A DNA stretch of 50,375 nt from Hydrogenophaga flava NBRC 102514 (GTDB lineage: Bacteria; Pseudomonadota; Gammaproteobacteria; Burkholderiales; Burkholderiaceae_C). Below, one piece after another: positions 33,314 through 42,091 of this stretch (the first letter of the stretch is position 1; every line of letters begins with the position of its first letter). A model generated the notes under the pieces. The model did no database searches. It was not told where the DNA came from and saw only the letters and a program-made list of their open reading frames with translations. The stretch covers positions 1 through 50,375 of the forward strand of contig NZ_BCTF01000034.1 in the NCBI RefSeq assembly GCF_001571145.1, written 5' to 3'. A program made the position numbers and the translations under genes.

Positions 33314-35752
33314 ATGCAGATATCAACGTTGCGTGCAACCGGTCTGATTCGGCGAAATTCCCTCTCTTTCATAGAGCATGTGTTTGCGCTGAACGAGAAG
33401 CGCCAGCCACTGGTCAGTTTTCAGGATGAAGCATCGGCCAAGGAGCCGGTGGGCATCGCGATCGATCAATGCATCGTTCCCGAAACAGGGGGCGGCTGGT
33501 TCCGGCAGCAGCATGCATTGATCCGTGACGATCTTCCAGCCCAGGTGACCTTCACATCGGGAACCGAAGGCAAACCCAAGGGCATTGTTCTCAGCTATGC
33601 CAACCTGGCAGATGCAGCCGACAGGATCATCGACCAGATGCAGCTGACGGTGGAGGTTCGCGAGTACGTCGGGGTTCCCGTCACGCACAGCTTCGGCATG
33701 GCGCGCATTCGCGTCATCAGTGCGGTGGGTGGGCAATCCTTCATTCCCTCACGCGGCTTCGATCCTCTGGAACTGGCGCGCATGCTGGAGGCTGGCGAAG
33801 TGAATTCGCTTTCGGCGGTGCCGACCCTTCTTCGGATCCTGCTTCAGAAGCCGCAGGTCATCGGTGCGGCGGGAAAGAAGCTTCGCTGGATGGAGATCGG
33901 GTCCCAGTACATGACCGCCGCGGAAAAGCGGGGTGTTCGTGATCTCTTTCCCAATGCGCGAATCATCCAGCACTATGGATTGACGGAAGCTTCGCGCAGC
34001 ACGTTCTTGCAGATTTCGGACGTCTCGGACGACTTGCTCGAATCGGTGGGGCATGCGGTTGGAAAAACCGAAGTGGGCATTTCTCCTGAGGGTCGCATCC
34101 GGATACGCGGCCCTCACGTGGCTCAGTGGCGTATCGAAGGCGACCATTTGAAGGCGCTGCCGGGCGCAGATGGCTGGCTGGTCACCGGCGATCTGGGGCA
34201 TTTGAAGGGCGGCTACCTGTTCTTTGACGGAAGAGCCGACGATTTGATCAACAGCGGTGGCGTGAAGATCAATCCGGACCTCCTGGAGGAGAAGATCGGC
34301 AATCTGCTGCCGCAAAGCGGGCGGCTGGTCGTGGCCAAGGTGCCCGACGCCATGCGCGGTGAGGGCGTCCTGGTGGTGGCGGAATCGGCGGACATGGATC
34401 CCGCTCAATTGCAGACTGCCTCGAACGAAGCGTTGAAGATGCTCGGTCTGGAGGTTGGAGATGCCTTGCACGTCAAGGTCATGCCCTCCATTCCGCAAAC
34501 GGCGACTGGAAAGCCGTTGCGCCGCGTGTTGACAGAGGCATTCGTTGCTGAGAGCAAGGACACTCGAAGAAAACCAGACCTTCGAAACTCTGCCGAGCAG
34601 CCAAAGGCTGCGGATGTCATGGGTTTCTTCCAGCAATTCTTTCCAGGACGAAAGATTGATGCAGGCGCTAGTTTCGAAGCGCTGGGTGGCGATTCGCTGG
34701 GCTATATCCAGTTCTCAATGGGATTCGAGGACCGGTTTGGCCCACTGCCCAGCGGATGGGAAGCGCTGACGGTCGCGCAATTGCAAAGCAGCGTTCAGTC
34801 TGCACCAAAAAGCGGTTTCGTTCGCTTGGAGGCCGCCACGCTCACGCGGGCGTTCTTCATGATCTGCATCGTCGCTTTGCATTTGGATACCTTCGTCTAC
34901 AGCAACAACTGGGGCGCCGCCTACTTCTTGTTCCTGCTCGCTGGCTACAGCGTGATGCGCTTCCAGTGGCCGGAAATCAGCCGAACCGGCAAGGTGAGCA
35001 CGATATTGGGCACGGTGGTCCGAATTGCTGTTCCAACAGTCATGGTGGTTGCTGCGCTTCAACTGTGGGCGCACGAGACAGAATTGAAGCCACTCCTGCT
35101 GATATCGAACCTGTTTGATCCACGCGAATATCACGTTGCATATTTCTATTTTGCCGAAATATACATGCAACTGCTGCTTCTGATTGCCTTGTTGTTTTCA
35201 TTCAAGGCGGCGAGGGATGCATTCAGGAGGAGCCCTTTGGTCAGCGGCACGGTGCTGCTTGCTTTTGCGATGGTGTTGAGCTATTTCACAGAGCTTGTCT
35301 GGGACACGAACTACATTTTCCACCGCACTCCGACCTGGTATTTGTGGACAGTGGCGTGCGGCATGTTGATCGCCAGTGCTGGCGCACGTGATGTGCTGAC
35401 ACGCCTGATGGTCATGATCATCGTGTCGATCGCTGTGGTGATGCACCATGGAATCACGTCAGCAACTTATTACATCTGTGCAGGCTGTTCGCTGTTGCTG
35501 TTTTGGCCCGAAATTTCAGTCCCAGCTCCTGTCAAACGGGTGATTGGTGAAATTGCCGGAGCTTCCATGTTCATGTATCTCAGTCACTACCAGGTCAAAT
35601 CGGTGGTGACCCGGCTGTTTCATGGGCCGATGCCTTGGGTAGCCCTGTTTGCTGCGGTGGTTGCAGGCATTGTGTTTGCTCGGGTTTATTATTGGAGCGA
35701 AGGGCGTGTACTGGCTTTGGGGCGGCAGCAGGGATGGTGGGGAAGGCAGTAG
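33314..35752 (+). CDS. Fusion: AMP-dependent ligase, acyl carrier domain and AT3-like membrane acyltransferase
   Basis: An 812-residue protein in three parts. Residues 1-430 form an adenylate-forming ligase: TSGTEGKPKG at 81-90, HYGLTEASR, FDGRADDLINSGGVKI and QTATGKPLRRV (catalytic Lys). Only 80 residues precede the P-loop where about 170 are usual. A carrier domain follows with EALGGDSLGYIQFS, modified Ser461. From about 495 to the end are roughly eight to ten hydrophobic helices starting LTRAFFMICIVALHLDTF, with a conserved-looking His523 and FLFLLAGYSVMRF, as in acyltransferase-3 proteins. The likely job is to activate an acid, load it on the carrier and pass it through the membrane domain to a glycan, much as DltA, DltC and DltB do as separate proteins. 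The ATG at 33314 has AGG eight bases upstream. It is the only plus-strand gene in the minus-strand EPS block. Confidence 0.85.
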   Translation: MQISTLRATGLIRRNSLSFIEHVFALNEKRQPLVSFQDEASAKEPVGIAIDQCIVPETGGGWFRQQHALIRDDLPAQVTFTSGTEGKPKGIVLSYANLADAADRIIDQMQLTVEVREYVGVPVTHSFGMARIRVISAVGGQSFIPSRGFDPLELARMLEAGEVNSLSAVPTLLRILLQKPQVIGAAGKKLRWMEIGSQYMTAAEKRGVRDLFPNARIIQHYGLTEASRSTFLQISDVSDDLLESVGHAVGKTEVGISPEGRIRIRGPHVAQWRIEGDHLKALPGADGWLVTGDLGHLKGGYLFFDGRADDLINSGGVKINPDLLEEKIGNLLPQSGRLVVAKVPDAMRGEGVLVVAESADMDPAQLQTASNEALKMLGLEVGDALHVKVMPSIPQTATGKPLRRVLTEAFVAESKDTRRKPDLRNSAEQPKAADVMGFFQQFFPGRKIDAGASFEALGGDSLGYIQFSMGFEDRFGPLPSGWEALTVAQLQSSVQSAPKSGFVRLEAATLTRAFFMICIVALHLDTFVYSNNWGAAYFLFLLAGYSVMRFQWPEISRTGKVSTILGTVVRIAVPTVMVVAALQLWAHETELKPLLLISNLFDPREYHVAYFYFAEIYMQLLLLIALLFSFKAARDAFRRSPLVSGTVLLAFAMVLSYFTELVWDTNYIFHRTPTWYLWTVACGMLIASAGARDVLTRLMVMIIVSIAVVMHHGITSATYYICAGCSLLLFWPEISVPAPVKRVIGEIAGASMFMYLSHYQVKSVVTRLFHGPMPWVALFAAVVAGIVFARVYYWSEGRVLALGRQQGWWGRQ

Positions 35753-35887
35753 GCTATTCTTTGATCAGGTTCAGTGGGATCTGCTCATTCGCTTGAACAA
35801 AGAGGAAGGCAGTTTGCTTGCCCGGGCAGACGTCTTGAGCAGTTTGCTCCAGCGAAGTGGCGCAAATATACCGCCCAATTTGCAGGC

Positions 35888-37423
35888 TTAGCTTTGTTGT
35901 AGAGCTGGACCGATGGCCGGTGATGGAGCAGACGGTGCACGAACCTGATCTCTGACCACACCGGTGTATGCCACGCACAATCCAATGAGCGACCAGTACA
36001 CCACCGGGATAGCAATGATGCTGCTTACCGTGTAAATGATGAACATGATGGCTACTACCGTTGAAAACAGCGCTCTGCCCATGACCGCAATCCGTGGGGC
36101 CATCTGACGCGCCATTCGTGTGTGCTGGCGAAGTTGATTGAGTGCGCTCAGGAAAATCCCGAGAAAGAGCACCAAACCAAGCATTCCGGAGTACAACGCA
36201 ACACCCACATACGAGTTGACCACATCAATGATGCCTTCGCCTTGCATCATGACCTGAAGCTCTGGTGCGCGAAGAAAATCGAACGAACCCAGCAGGAAGT
36301 GACGTTCAATGACCGGCAGTGCTGCGGTGAGGAGGTTGGCCCGGTATTCGACATTGCCCTGATCGGCCGTGCCGATCACAGGCAGCATGTCGATCAGCAA
36401 CTGGCCACTGGGCAAGGCGCTCAGAACCAAGAATGCCGCCAGGATGCCCAGGCAGAGACCACCCAGTCGCTTGAGGGCTCTCGGGCCCATCGCCAAGTAG
36501 ACAAGAACAAGAAGCAACGCGCCCACCCAGGGGCCTCGCGATATGGAGGCAACAATGCCTCCAGCCAACACCGACATGCCAAGAAGTCTCTGCGAGGGCT
36601 TCGCAATCGCCTTGTTCAAATAGAAGATGAAACCCAGGGCGACAACCAGTACATAGCCAAGGACGATTGAGTTGCCCACAGACGCGTTGGGTCGCAAGAG
36701 TCCTGATCGCATCAGATAGCCACCGAACATCCATTCGTTCACGCCCAGTGACCCTAGGACGGCTGAATACAGCTTCCAGCTTCGGAGGATTTCGAAGGTA
36801 GCAACCAGAGACAGGATCATTGATGCAACGACGAATCCAGTCATGGCGTGCCGGAGTCCCTCTTCGTTGCGAATGCTCCTGCTGGCCACGTAGTACGGCA
36901 GAAAGATGTCAATGCACAGCGACAGGACGGTCCGGAGCCCGCTGGTGACATTGCCAGGGCGAAATGCAAGCAACGACATGAGAGCGAGGTAGCCCAGCAC
37001 CCACCAATCCACTGGCGAGCTGCCCAGGCGAGGTGTGCTGGTCCGTTGCAAGAGCGCGAGCGCCACCGGCAGCAGCAGAGTCACACCTAGCAGTCTGTAA
37101 TGGTCCAGCACCCAGAGGTGGTCGATGATGCCCAGTCCTGGTATTTCCGCCGGTACCGGCGGAGATGCGAACAGCAGCACAAAGTACAGCCCCATGACAT
37201 GTTCTTCGCGCCTCCGGTAGAGAAGGAGCAAGGCCCCGGTGACCAGGATGCAAACCCACACACTGTTTGAGAGAAACAGTGCCAGCGTGGCTGCCACCCA
37301 GAGATTGCGCCAGCGTCTGAACGTCGCCTCTGGAATCAGTTGAAAAACCGTGCCTCGGGCCACCTGGAAGAACACCAGGCTGAGTGCCATCAACACGATC
37401 AGCGCACGCAGATGTTCAGCCAT
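35888..37423 (-). CDS. O-antigen ligase/Wzy-type polymerase
   Basis: A 511-residue integral membrane protein with about 12 hydrophobic segments. A long periplasmic loop in the C-terminal half contains NVEYRANLLTAALPVIERH and LLGSFDF. SRGPWVGALLLVL, just before that loop, is the type of short motif common to O-antigen ligase and Wzy proteins. Such proteins polymerise lipid-linked repeat units or transfer a chain to an acceptor at the periplasmic face. It is read in the same direction as the kinase-like gene upstream (134-base gap) and converges with the fusion acyltransferase gene. Polymerase and ligase roles cannot be told apart from sequence. Confidence 0.85.
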   Translation of the reverse strand: MAEHLRALIVLMALSLVFFQVARGTVFQLIPEATFRRWRNLWVAATLALFLSNSVWVCILVTGALLLLYRRREEHVMGLYFVLLFASPPVPAEIPGLGIIDHLWVLDHYRLLGVTLLLPVALALLQRTSTPRLGSSPVDWWVLGYLALMSLLAFRPGNVTSGLRTVLSLCIDIFLPYYVASRSIRNEEGLRHAMTGFVVASMILSLVATFEILRSWKLYSAVLGSLGVNEWMFGGYLMRSGLLRPNASVGNSIVLGYVLVVALGFIFYLNKAIAKPSQRLLGMSVLAGGIVASISRGPWVGALLLVLVYLAMGPRALKRLGGLCLGILAAFLVLSALPSGQLLIDMLPVIGTADQGNVEYRANLLTAALPVIERHFLLGSFDFLRAPELQVMMQGEGIIDVVNSYVGVALYSGMLGLVLFLGIFLSALNQLRQHTRMARQMAPRIAVMGRALFSTVVAIMFIIYTVSSIIAIPVVYWSLIGLCVAYTGVVRDQVRAPSAPSPAIGPALQQS

Positions 37424-37557
37424 AGCAGGGAGGTCGTGTGCTCACGGGATTGGGGCGGTGATACAGCCCGAAGGCGGCCATCACGGTGGACGGCCACAAG
37501 AAACAAGTGGCGCATCGGCTGCGTGTGGCCAAGGCGCTGCCTCTCTGGGGTGAGAAA

Positions 37558-38412
37558 TCAGTAGTAGGCGTTCTGGGTGGGCGACTCGTCCTTGTTCAGA
37601 ACGACACCCATCAGGTTGGCTTTCGAAAGCCGGCTCATGGCTTCCTCGACTTCCGTCTGTGTGGATACACCACTGCCAACCACCATCAGAACGCAGTCAA
37701 CACGAGGAAGCACGCTCATGACGTCATCTGCCGCCAGAACCGGTGGCAGATCGAAGATCACGATCCGGTCGCTGTAGCGCTCGCGCAGATCCTTGATCAA
37801 CTTGCCCACCTTTGCAGATGAGAGCAACTCCGACGCACCACTGACCGGTTGGTTGGTCGGCAGCACAACAAAACGCTCAAGACCGGGGTTGACCAGCGCC
37901 TCTGCGAGGTTTGCGTGCCCGTCCAGAAAATCGTTGAGTGACTTCGGGCGGTTCAGTCCCAGGGAGCGGGCAACGCTGGGACGGCGCAAGTCGAAGTCCA
38001 CCAGCAGAGCCGTGCGGTTGGTCTGCTGGGCAATGCTGATGGCCAGGTTGATGGCAACCACCGTCTTGCCGGACTCGACGCTGGGAGACGTGATCGCCAG
38101 TGTCCGCCAGCCGGACTCATCCATTTTCTGGAGCACCTGCGTCCGCAACACGTCGAACGCCCAGCTTGCGGGGTGGGCCTTCTGATGTGCGACGACTCGA
38201 TGGCGTTCCAGATGTGCGGGATCCAAGGACACCACGGCTGTCTGCGCATACTGCACGGCGCCCAGATCGTCGGGCGTGTCTTCTTCCCTTTCGGGCGAGT
38301 CGAGCTCGGCGGACATTCCTGCGTCGCCGTGGTGCGACGAACGGCTGTCCGGCAACAACAGATCCGGCCTGGAGGCCTTCGCCTTCTCGATTGCTAGCTT
38401 GATACGTTCCAT
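37558..38412 (-). CDS. CpsD/CapB-like tyrosine-kinase-type ATPase of EPS synthesis
   Basis: A 284-residue cytoplasmic ATPase of the BY-kinase type that partners the chain-length determinant encoded just upstream. ITSPSVESGKTVVAINLA is the Walker A region, LLVDFDLRRPSV the A' motif and IVIFDLPPVLA Walker B. The usual glycine-rich GEGKT is SGKT here with Val-Glu before it. The C-terminal tail ends QNAYY, so only two tyrosines are available for autophosphorylation. The ATG at 38412 has AAGGA upstream; a TTG six codons earlier is less likely. The gene lies 14 bases after the chain-length determinant gene. Such pairs control chain length and export by cycles of phosphorylation. Confidence 0.9.
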   Translation of the reverse strand: MERIKLAIEKAKASRPDLLLPDSRSSHHGDAGMSAELDSPEREEDTPDDLGAVQYAQTAVVSLDPAHLERHRVVAHQKAHPASWAFDVLRTQVLQKMDESGWRTLAITSPSVESGKTVVAINLAISIAQQTNRTALLVDFDLRRPSVARSLGLNRPKSLNDFLDGHANLAEALVNPGLERFVVLPTNQPVSGASELLSSAKVGKLIKDLRERYSDRIVIFDLPPVLAADDVMSVLPRVDCVLMVVGSGVSTQTEVEEAMSRLSKANLMGVVLNKDESPTQNAYY

Positions 38413-38426
38413 GTGACAGCTTTCCT

Positions 38427-40028
38427 TCAACCCAGATGGGAGAACAAGGAGATCAATAGGGTCTGAAGGGGGATCACCAGGAAATGGACCACTGCAACTC
38501 CAACCAAGGCGAGGACTGCGGCGAGCTTTACAAGCCGCTTTCGCAACAGTTGAGTGGACTGGATTTCATTGGCCGTCGTGATGTACGGCACCACTACCAT
38601 GGGGCGTTGACCCGTCAGGGCTGTGAGCGAGTTGACGCCGCGCACACGCGCGAAGATCAACTCCAGCACGACAACAACGGCCGCTGCAGCGGCCAGCGCA
38701 AGGAAAAAGCCCAATGCGACGATCTTCCGGCGATCTGGCTTGATCGGGTATTCGGGCAGCAAGGGAGGCTCGAGCAGGGTGAAGCGCTCGCCTTGCTGTC
38801 CGCCTTCCAGGTTTTGAACGATCTGAGCGGAAAGTTGCTTGGACCGAAGGTCTTCGTACTTGGCCCGGGTGGCCTCGTAATCTCTTTGGAGGGCAGCCAG
38901 GTCCCGTTCCACCTGAGGGGCACGTGACACCTGCGCTCTTTGCTGGGCAATGGCGCTGCGAAGGCTTCGTTGTTGCTCTGCCAGCAGGTCTGCACGCGCC
39001 CGGGCGGTGCGGCTCTGCGCTTCAAGACGGGACACGGCCAGCTTGCCCTGTGCAGCGATGGCGTCGCGGGTCGGGCTGCTGGCGGTGACTTCCGAGCGCA
39101 CGGCGCGCTCCAGAAGATCAATCTTCTGCCGCTGCGCCCTCACATCCGGGTGGTCATCGGTGTAAGCGCCCCGCAGGCGGGCCAGCTCTGCTCGGGCGCG
39201 TTCCAGATCCTGTTCTACGGCAGATGGGCCCGATGGAGTGACTGTGCCGGGCGCCAGCACACCTGCTCGCGCCCCCGCCAGCTCCACTTCCAGCGTTTGC
39301 AACTCGTCCAGCGCCATGCGGTGCTCGCGCTCCGCGGCTCGCAAATCACTTTCGAGCGCCTGAATGTTGGTCAGTGCAACCACCTGACCGTCTTCCGAGG
39401 CGCCGCCTTGCGAACGCTTGTAGGCAGCGATGCGCTGCTCCAGGTTTTCCAGCTGCGTCTTGACGCGATCGGCTTCCTGACTCAGAAATTCGTTGGCTCT
39501 TGAAGCCTGCTCGACCCGTTCTCTCACGCTGCTTTCAAGAAACAACTGAACCAGTGCGTTGGTGACTTCCAGCGCTTTCTCCGGCTCACTGTGCTGGAAA
39601 GACACGTTGAATGCCAGGTTGTTGGTGGGCCGTTCCCACGCCGGCATGTTTCCAACCTGCACATTGACACCAATGCTCGCGCGCATCGCGGTGGCTATGT
39701 CGGTATCCTTTAGCACGACGCCTGGAGGCGGCTCAAAAACACGATGTTCGGCTGCAATGCGTAGCAGGCTCTCGCGGGTCATGATCCGCTGGCGCAGAGC
39801 CTGAACCCGTTGTTCAGCGTTGCCGCCCGAGGGCGGCTGCACCACATCTCCTGCAATCTGTGGCCCCTCCACCAGCAGAGTGCCGCTGGCCTGGTAGGCG
39901 CGCGGCAGCATCAGCGCCACCACCACCGAGGCGCCGATCACGACAACAAAGGTCAGGACAATCACCCAAGCACGGCGTCGGATGATGGACAAGTAGTCGT
40001 TCAGGCTCAGTTGGTAGTCGGCCGGCAT
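38427..40028 (-). CDS. Polysaccharide chain-length determinant (Wzz/GumC-like)
   Basis: A 533-residue inner-membrane protein. The N-terminus (LNDYLSIIRRRAWVIVLTFVVVIGASVVV) has the first membrane helix and YQASGTLLVEG typical of Wzz-fold proteins. A long periplasmic coiled coil spans about 170-400. After PYPIKP-type Pro/Lys segment LPEYPIKPDRR a second helix follows, and the C-terminus carries a further hydrophobic pair. The kinase domain is a separate protein, as in Gram-positive and exosortase-type EPS systems. A longer frame upstream overlaps the beta-barrel gene and lacks the family N-terminus, so I chose MPADYQLSLND. It is 14 bases after the beta-barrel gene. Confidence 0.92.
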   Translation of the reverse strand: MPADYQLSLNDYLSIIRRRAWVIVLTFVVVIGASVVVALMLPRAYQASGTLLVEGPQIAGDVVQPPSGGNAEQRVQALRQRIMTRESLLRIAAEHRVFEPPPGVVLKDTDIATAMRASIGVNVQVGNMPAWERPTNNLAFNVSFQHSEPEKALEVTNALVQLFLESSVRERVEQASRANEFLSQEADRVKTQLENLEQRIAAYKRSQGGASEDGQVVALTNIQALESDLRAAEREHRMALDELQTLEVELAGARAGVLAPGTVTPSGPSAVEQDLERARAELARLRGAYTDDHPDVRAQRQKIDLLERAVRSEVTASSPTRDAIAAQGKLAVSRLEAQSRTARARADLLAEQQRSLRSAIAQQRAQVSRAPQVERDLAALQRDYEATRAKYEDLRSKQLSAQIVQNLEGGQQGERFTLLEPPLLPEYPIKPDRRKIVALGFFLALAAAAAVVVVLELIFARVRGVNSLTALTGQRPMVVVPYITTANEIQSTQLLRKRLVKLAAVLALVGVAVVHFLVIPLQTLLISLFSHLG

Positions 40029-40042
40029 GAGGGATCGTGAAG

Positions 40043-41149
40043 TTAGAAGTCGGGGTGCGAATACACCAGCCCAATGGCCACCGAGTGGCCTTTGGCTGTG
40101 GGGCCGCCAGAGGGTCTGGCGCGTCGCTGCTCCAGGCTCATGGAAACGGCCCAGAACCTGGTGATCTCGGACTGGATCCGTGCGTACACCATGGACCCAG
40201 TGTCGCGGTCTCCGTCCAGAGACTGGGCATGGCTGAGACCCAGGGAGAAGGATGTATTGATGGTGAGAGGATAGGTGGCAGAGGCGTCGAATACCTGTGA
40301 GCGCGTGTATCCCGCCACCACCCCGTCTGCGCTGACCTCGCGGGACCATGCCACGGCATAGCCGATGCGCTCCCCCGTGTAGGTCAGGCGCAGAGCGCCG
40401 ACAGGTGCCGTCTTGCCTCTCACGGTGTTGGTGCGTACCGCTCCTGCCGCTGCGTTCAGAACAAGGCCTTCGCTGAGGTCTCTTTCGTACCCGAAGCCAA
40501 GCTCGCTGCGGGACTCCCGCACACGATCTCCGTCGGGGGTCAGGCGAGAAGCACCTGCCGTCAGCGAGTACCGTGCGTTGGAGCTCGCAGAAATGCGATA
40601 GGCGATCGACCCACTGGTCTCCCGGTGATTCACCAGCAGCGGCGTGTCGTAGGTGACGCGGGCATGCGAGAGATCCACCTCCAGGGCAGTTCCAGCCGTC
40701 AGGTTGTAGGTCCAGGTGCCACCAACGGCCCCCGTACGTTCCTTGCTGTCCAGCGTCACCCGGCCAAAATCTGCAAATTCGGTTTCGCGGGTGGACGCTT
40801 CCTCCAGGGAGGCCCGGAGTCCAAAGACCGCCACAGGGCTTTCGTTCTCCCAGAGCACGCGGACGCTGGGCAAGCTGCGATTGGCGCTCAGATCGGTGTT
40901 GCCAGATCTTTCTACCAGCGCACCGAGCGACAGCTCGGTGCTTGAGGCCCCTTGGGTGGTCCGCAGCGTGTACTGCGGGTGCAGTCTGAACAAAGTGACA
41001 CTGCCACGGCTCTCTGGAGCCAGGTCCGGGTTGCTGATCCGAACGGCCTCCAAGGGGACGGTCAGCGAATTTTGCGCCAAGGCAGGAGACCAGGCGATGG
41101 CCTGGAGGACGAACGCCAACGGGGTGGTGAGTCTTGCGTTCATGATCAT
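40043..41149 (-). CDS. Outer-membrane beta-barrel protein of the EPS locus
   Basis: A 368-residue protein with a signal peptide (hydrophobic LAFVLQAIAWSPALA, cleavage after ALA). The mature part is made of alternating strands with Tyr/Phe at strand ends, e.g. ARYSLTAGASRL, RLTYTGERIGYAVAW and SVAIGLVYSHPDF with a terminal Phe, as expected of an outer-membrane beta-barrel. A barrel protein at this place is common in exosortase-type EPS operons and may help secrete the polymer. The ATG overlaps the export gene's stop (ATGA). Confidence 0.85.
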   Translation of the reverse strand: MIMNARLTTPLAFVLQAIAWSPALAQNSLTVPLEAVRISNPDLAPESRGSVTLFRLHPQYTLRTTQGASSTELSLGALVERSGNTDLSANRSLPSVRVLWENESPVAVFGLRASLEEASTRETEFADFGRVTLDSKERTGAVGGTWTYNLTAGTALEVDLSHARVTYDTPLLVNHRETSGSIAYRISASSNARYSLTAGASRLTPDGDRVRESRSELGFGYERDLSEGLVLNAAAGAVRTNTVRGKTAPVGALRLTYTGERIGYAVAWSREVSADGVVAGYTRSQVFDASATYPLTINTSFSLGLSHAQSLDGDRDTGSMVYARIQSEITRFWAVSMSLEQRRARPSGGPTAKGHSVAIGLVYSHPDF

Positions 41150-41706
41150 GGAACCAGAATGGTGTCGCCGGGCATCAGAACCACGTTGGTGTCGAGCTGG
41201 TTCCCTTTGACCAGATCGTCGTAGCGAACCGGCAGCACCCGGTTGCCCTGCGGAGAACTGCGCAATACCCGGATCGAGTTGCCGTCGGCAAACCGATCCA
41301 GCCCACCGACCTGACTGAGCATTTGCAGCGCGGTGGTCTCTGATGACATCAGGGTCACCGCTCCGGGGCGCACCACTTTGCCGAGCACAAACACCTGATT
41401 GCCGTCCGTGGCTGTAATCGCCACGGTCACAACGGGCTCAGGAATGTACTTTTTGAGTTTCTCGGCCACCTTGGCCTCGACTTCCGGGGTGCTCAGGCCC
41501 ACCACCGAAACGCGCCCCGCCAACGGAAAAGTGATGCTGCCGTCGGGCAGCACGCGCACGCCCATCCGCAAAGCCTCGTCCTTCCAGACGGAGACCATCA
41601 ATGCGTCGCCATGCCGCAACTTGTAGGCAGCGTCAGACTGCGCCATCAAGGAACTGCTGGCTGTCAGCAAAACAGCGGTCGTCACAAAGCTGGACAGAAC
41701 AGACAT
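41146..41706 (-). CDS. Wza-like polysaccharide export protein
   Basis: A 186-residue periplasmic or outer-membrane export protein. A signal peptide (MSVLSSFVTTAVLLTASSSLMA) is followed by the Poly_export domain (YKLRHGDALMVSVWKDEAL, VLPDGSITFPLAGRVSVVG) and an SLBB-like domain (VFVLGKVVRPGAVTL, TALQMLSQVGGLDRFA, LMPGDTILVP). At about half the length of E. coli Wza it lacks the C-terminal outer-membrane helix, so the neighbouring beta-barrel protein may serve as the outer-membrane pore. GGAG six bases before the ATG supports the start over an upstream ATG four codons away. It is the first gene of the minus-strand EPS operon. Confidence 0.92.
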   Translation of the reverse strand: MSVLSSFVTTAVLLTASSSLMAQSDAAYKLRHGDALMVSVWKDEALRMGVRVLPDGSITFPLAGRVSVVGLSTPEVEAKVAEKLKKYIPEPVVTVAITATDGNQVFVLGKVVRPGAVTLMSSETTALQMLSQVGGLDRFADGNSIRVLRSSPQGNRVLPVRYDDLVKGNQLDTNVVLMPGDTILVP

Positions 41707-41953
41707 GGCAATCTCCAAGAATCAGAGCTGTTGCAGGGAACCCGTTGACCAGGCAAAGAATGAAATTCTCCATGCTCATACATGGCGAGGTTTCAAATTA
41801 TTACGAACTTTATCTTACGCCAAGTCGATGAAGTCACAGCCCCTCAATCGCCATCCGCACCCTCCAAAGAAGTAGCAGGAGCCAACTGTCGGCCCAGAGC
41901 TCGGCATCCTGGTTCTGTTGTGGCCTGAAGCGCGAGTGGTTCAAGGCCCAAAC

Positions 41954-41986
41954 GAAAAAGCCCCAAGTGATCAAGTCACTTGGGGC
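41954..41986 (-). terminator. Intrinsic terminator, minus strand
   Basis: GCCCCAAGTGA (41960-41970) and TCACTTGGGGC (41976-41986) form a perfect 11-base stem with a five-base loop. On the minus strand the stem is followed by a run of five T (41955-41959 as A on the plus strand). It lies about 105 bases after the AbiEii-like gene and should end that operon, insulating the EPS operon. Confidence 0.8.
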
Positions 41987-42065
41987 GTGTTCTGGGAGGG
42001 CGTCGTTCACATCATGGTCTGTAGGCCGCATGAAACCTCGGTTTTTCCTCGGTCGGTTTTTCCAG

Positions 42066-42086
42066 ATACCACCAAAAATACCACCA
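42066..42086. repeat. Two 9-base direct repeats near the island edge
   Basis: ATACCACCA occurs at 42066-42074 and again at 42078-42086, a 12-base period, just beyond the 3' end of the AbiEii-like gene. It marks the change from EPS genes to mobile-element genes and could be part of an attachment site or a recombinase arm site; no integrase is visible. Confidence 0.35.
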
Positions 42087-42091
42087 CGCGT

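Larger units (their letters stand above)
41707..42091. promoter_or_regulatory. Intergenic gap: EPS operon promoter region and element edge
   Basis: A 385-base gap. The half next to the export gene is the likely EPS promoter region; its AT-rich patch (about 41790-41825) has a weak TTGGCG/TAATTT pair on the minus strand. The other half holds a terminator and a direct repeat described separately. Several small frames cross it, none with good coding signs. Confidence 0.35.

Noticed and set aside
35649..35891. Small plus-strand frame after the acyltransferase fusion
   Set aside because: It overlaps the fusion gene's 3' end in another frame and has no ribosome binding site or family likeness.
40029..40349. 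Longer start for the chain-length determinant
   Set aside because: It would overlap the beta-barrel gene by 300 bases; the family N-terminus begins at the later ATG.
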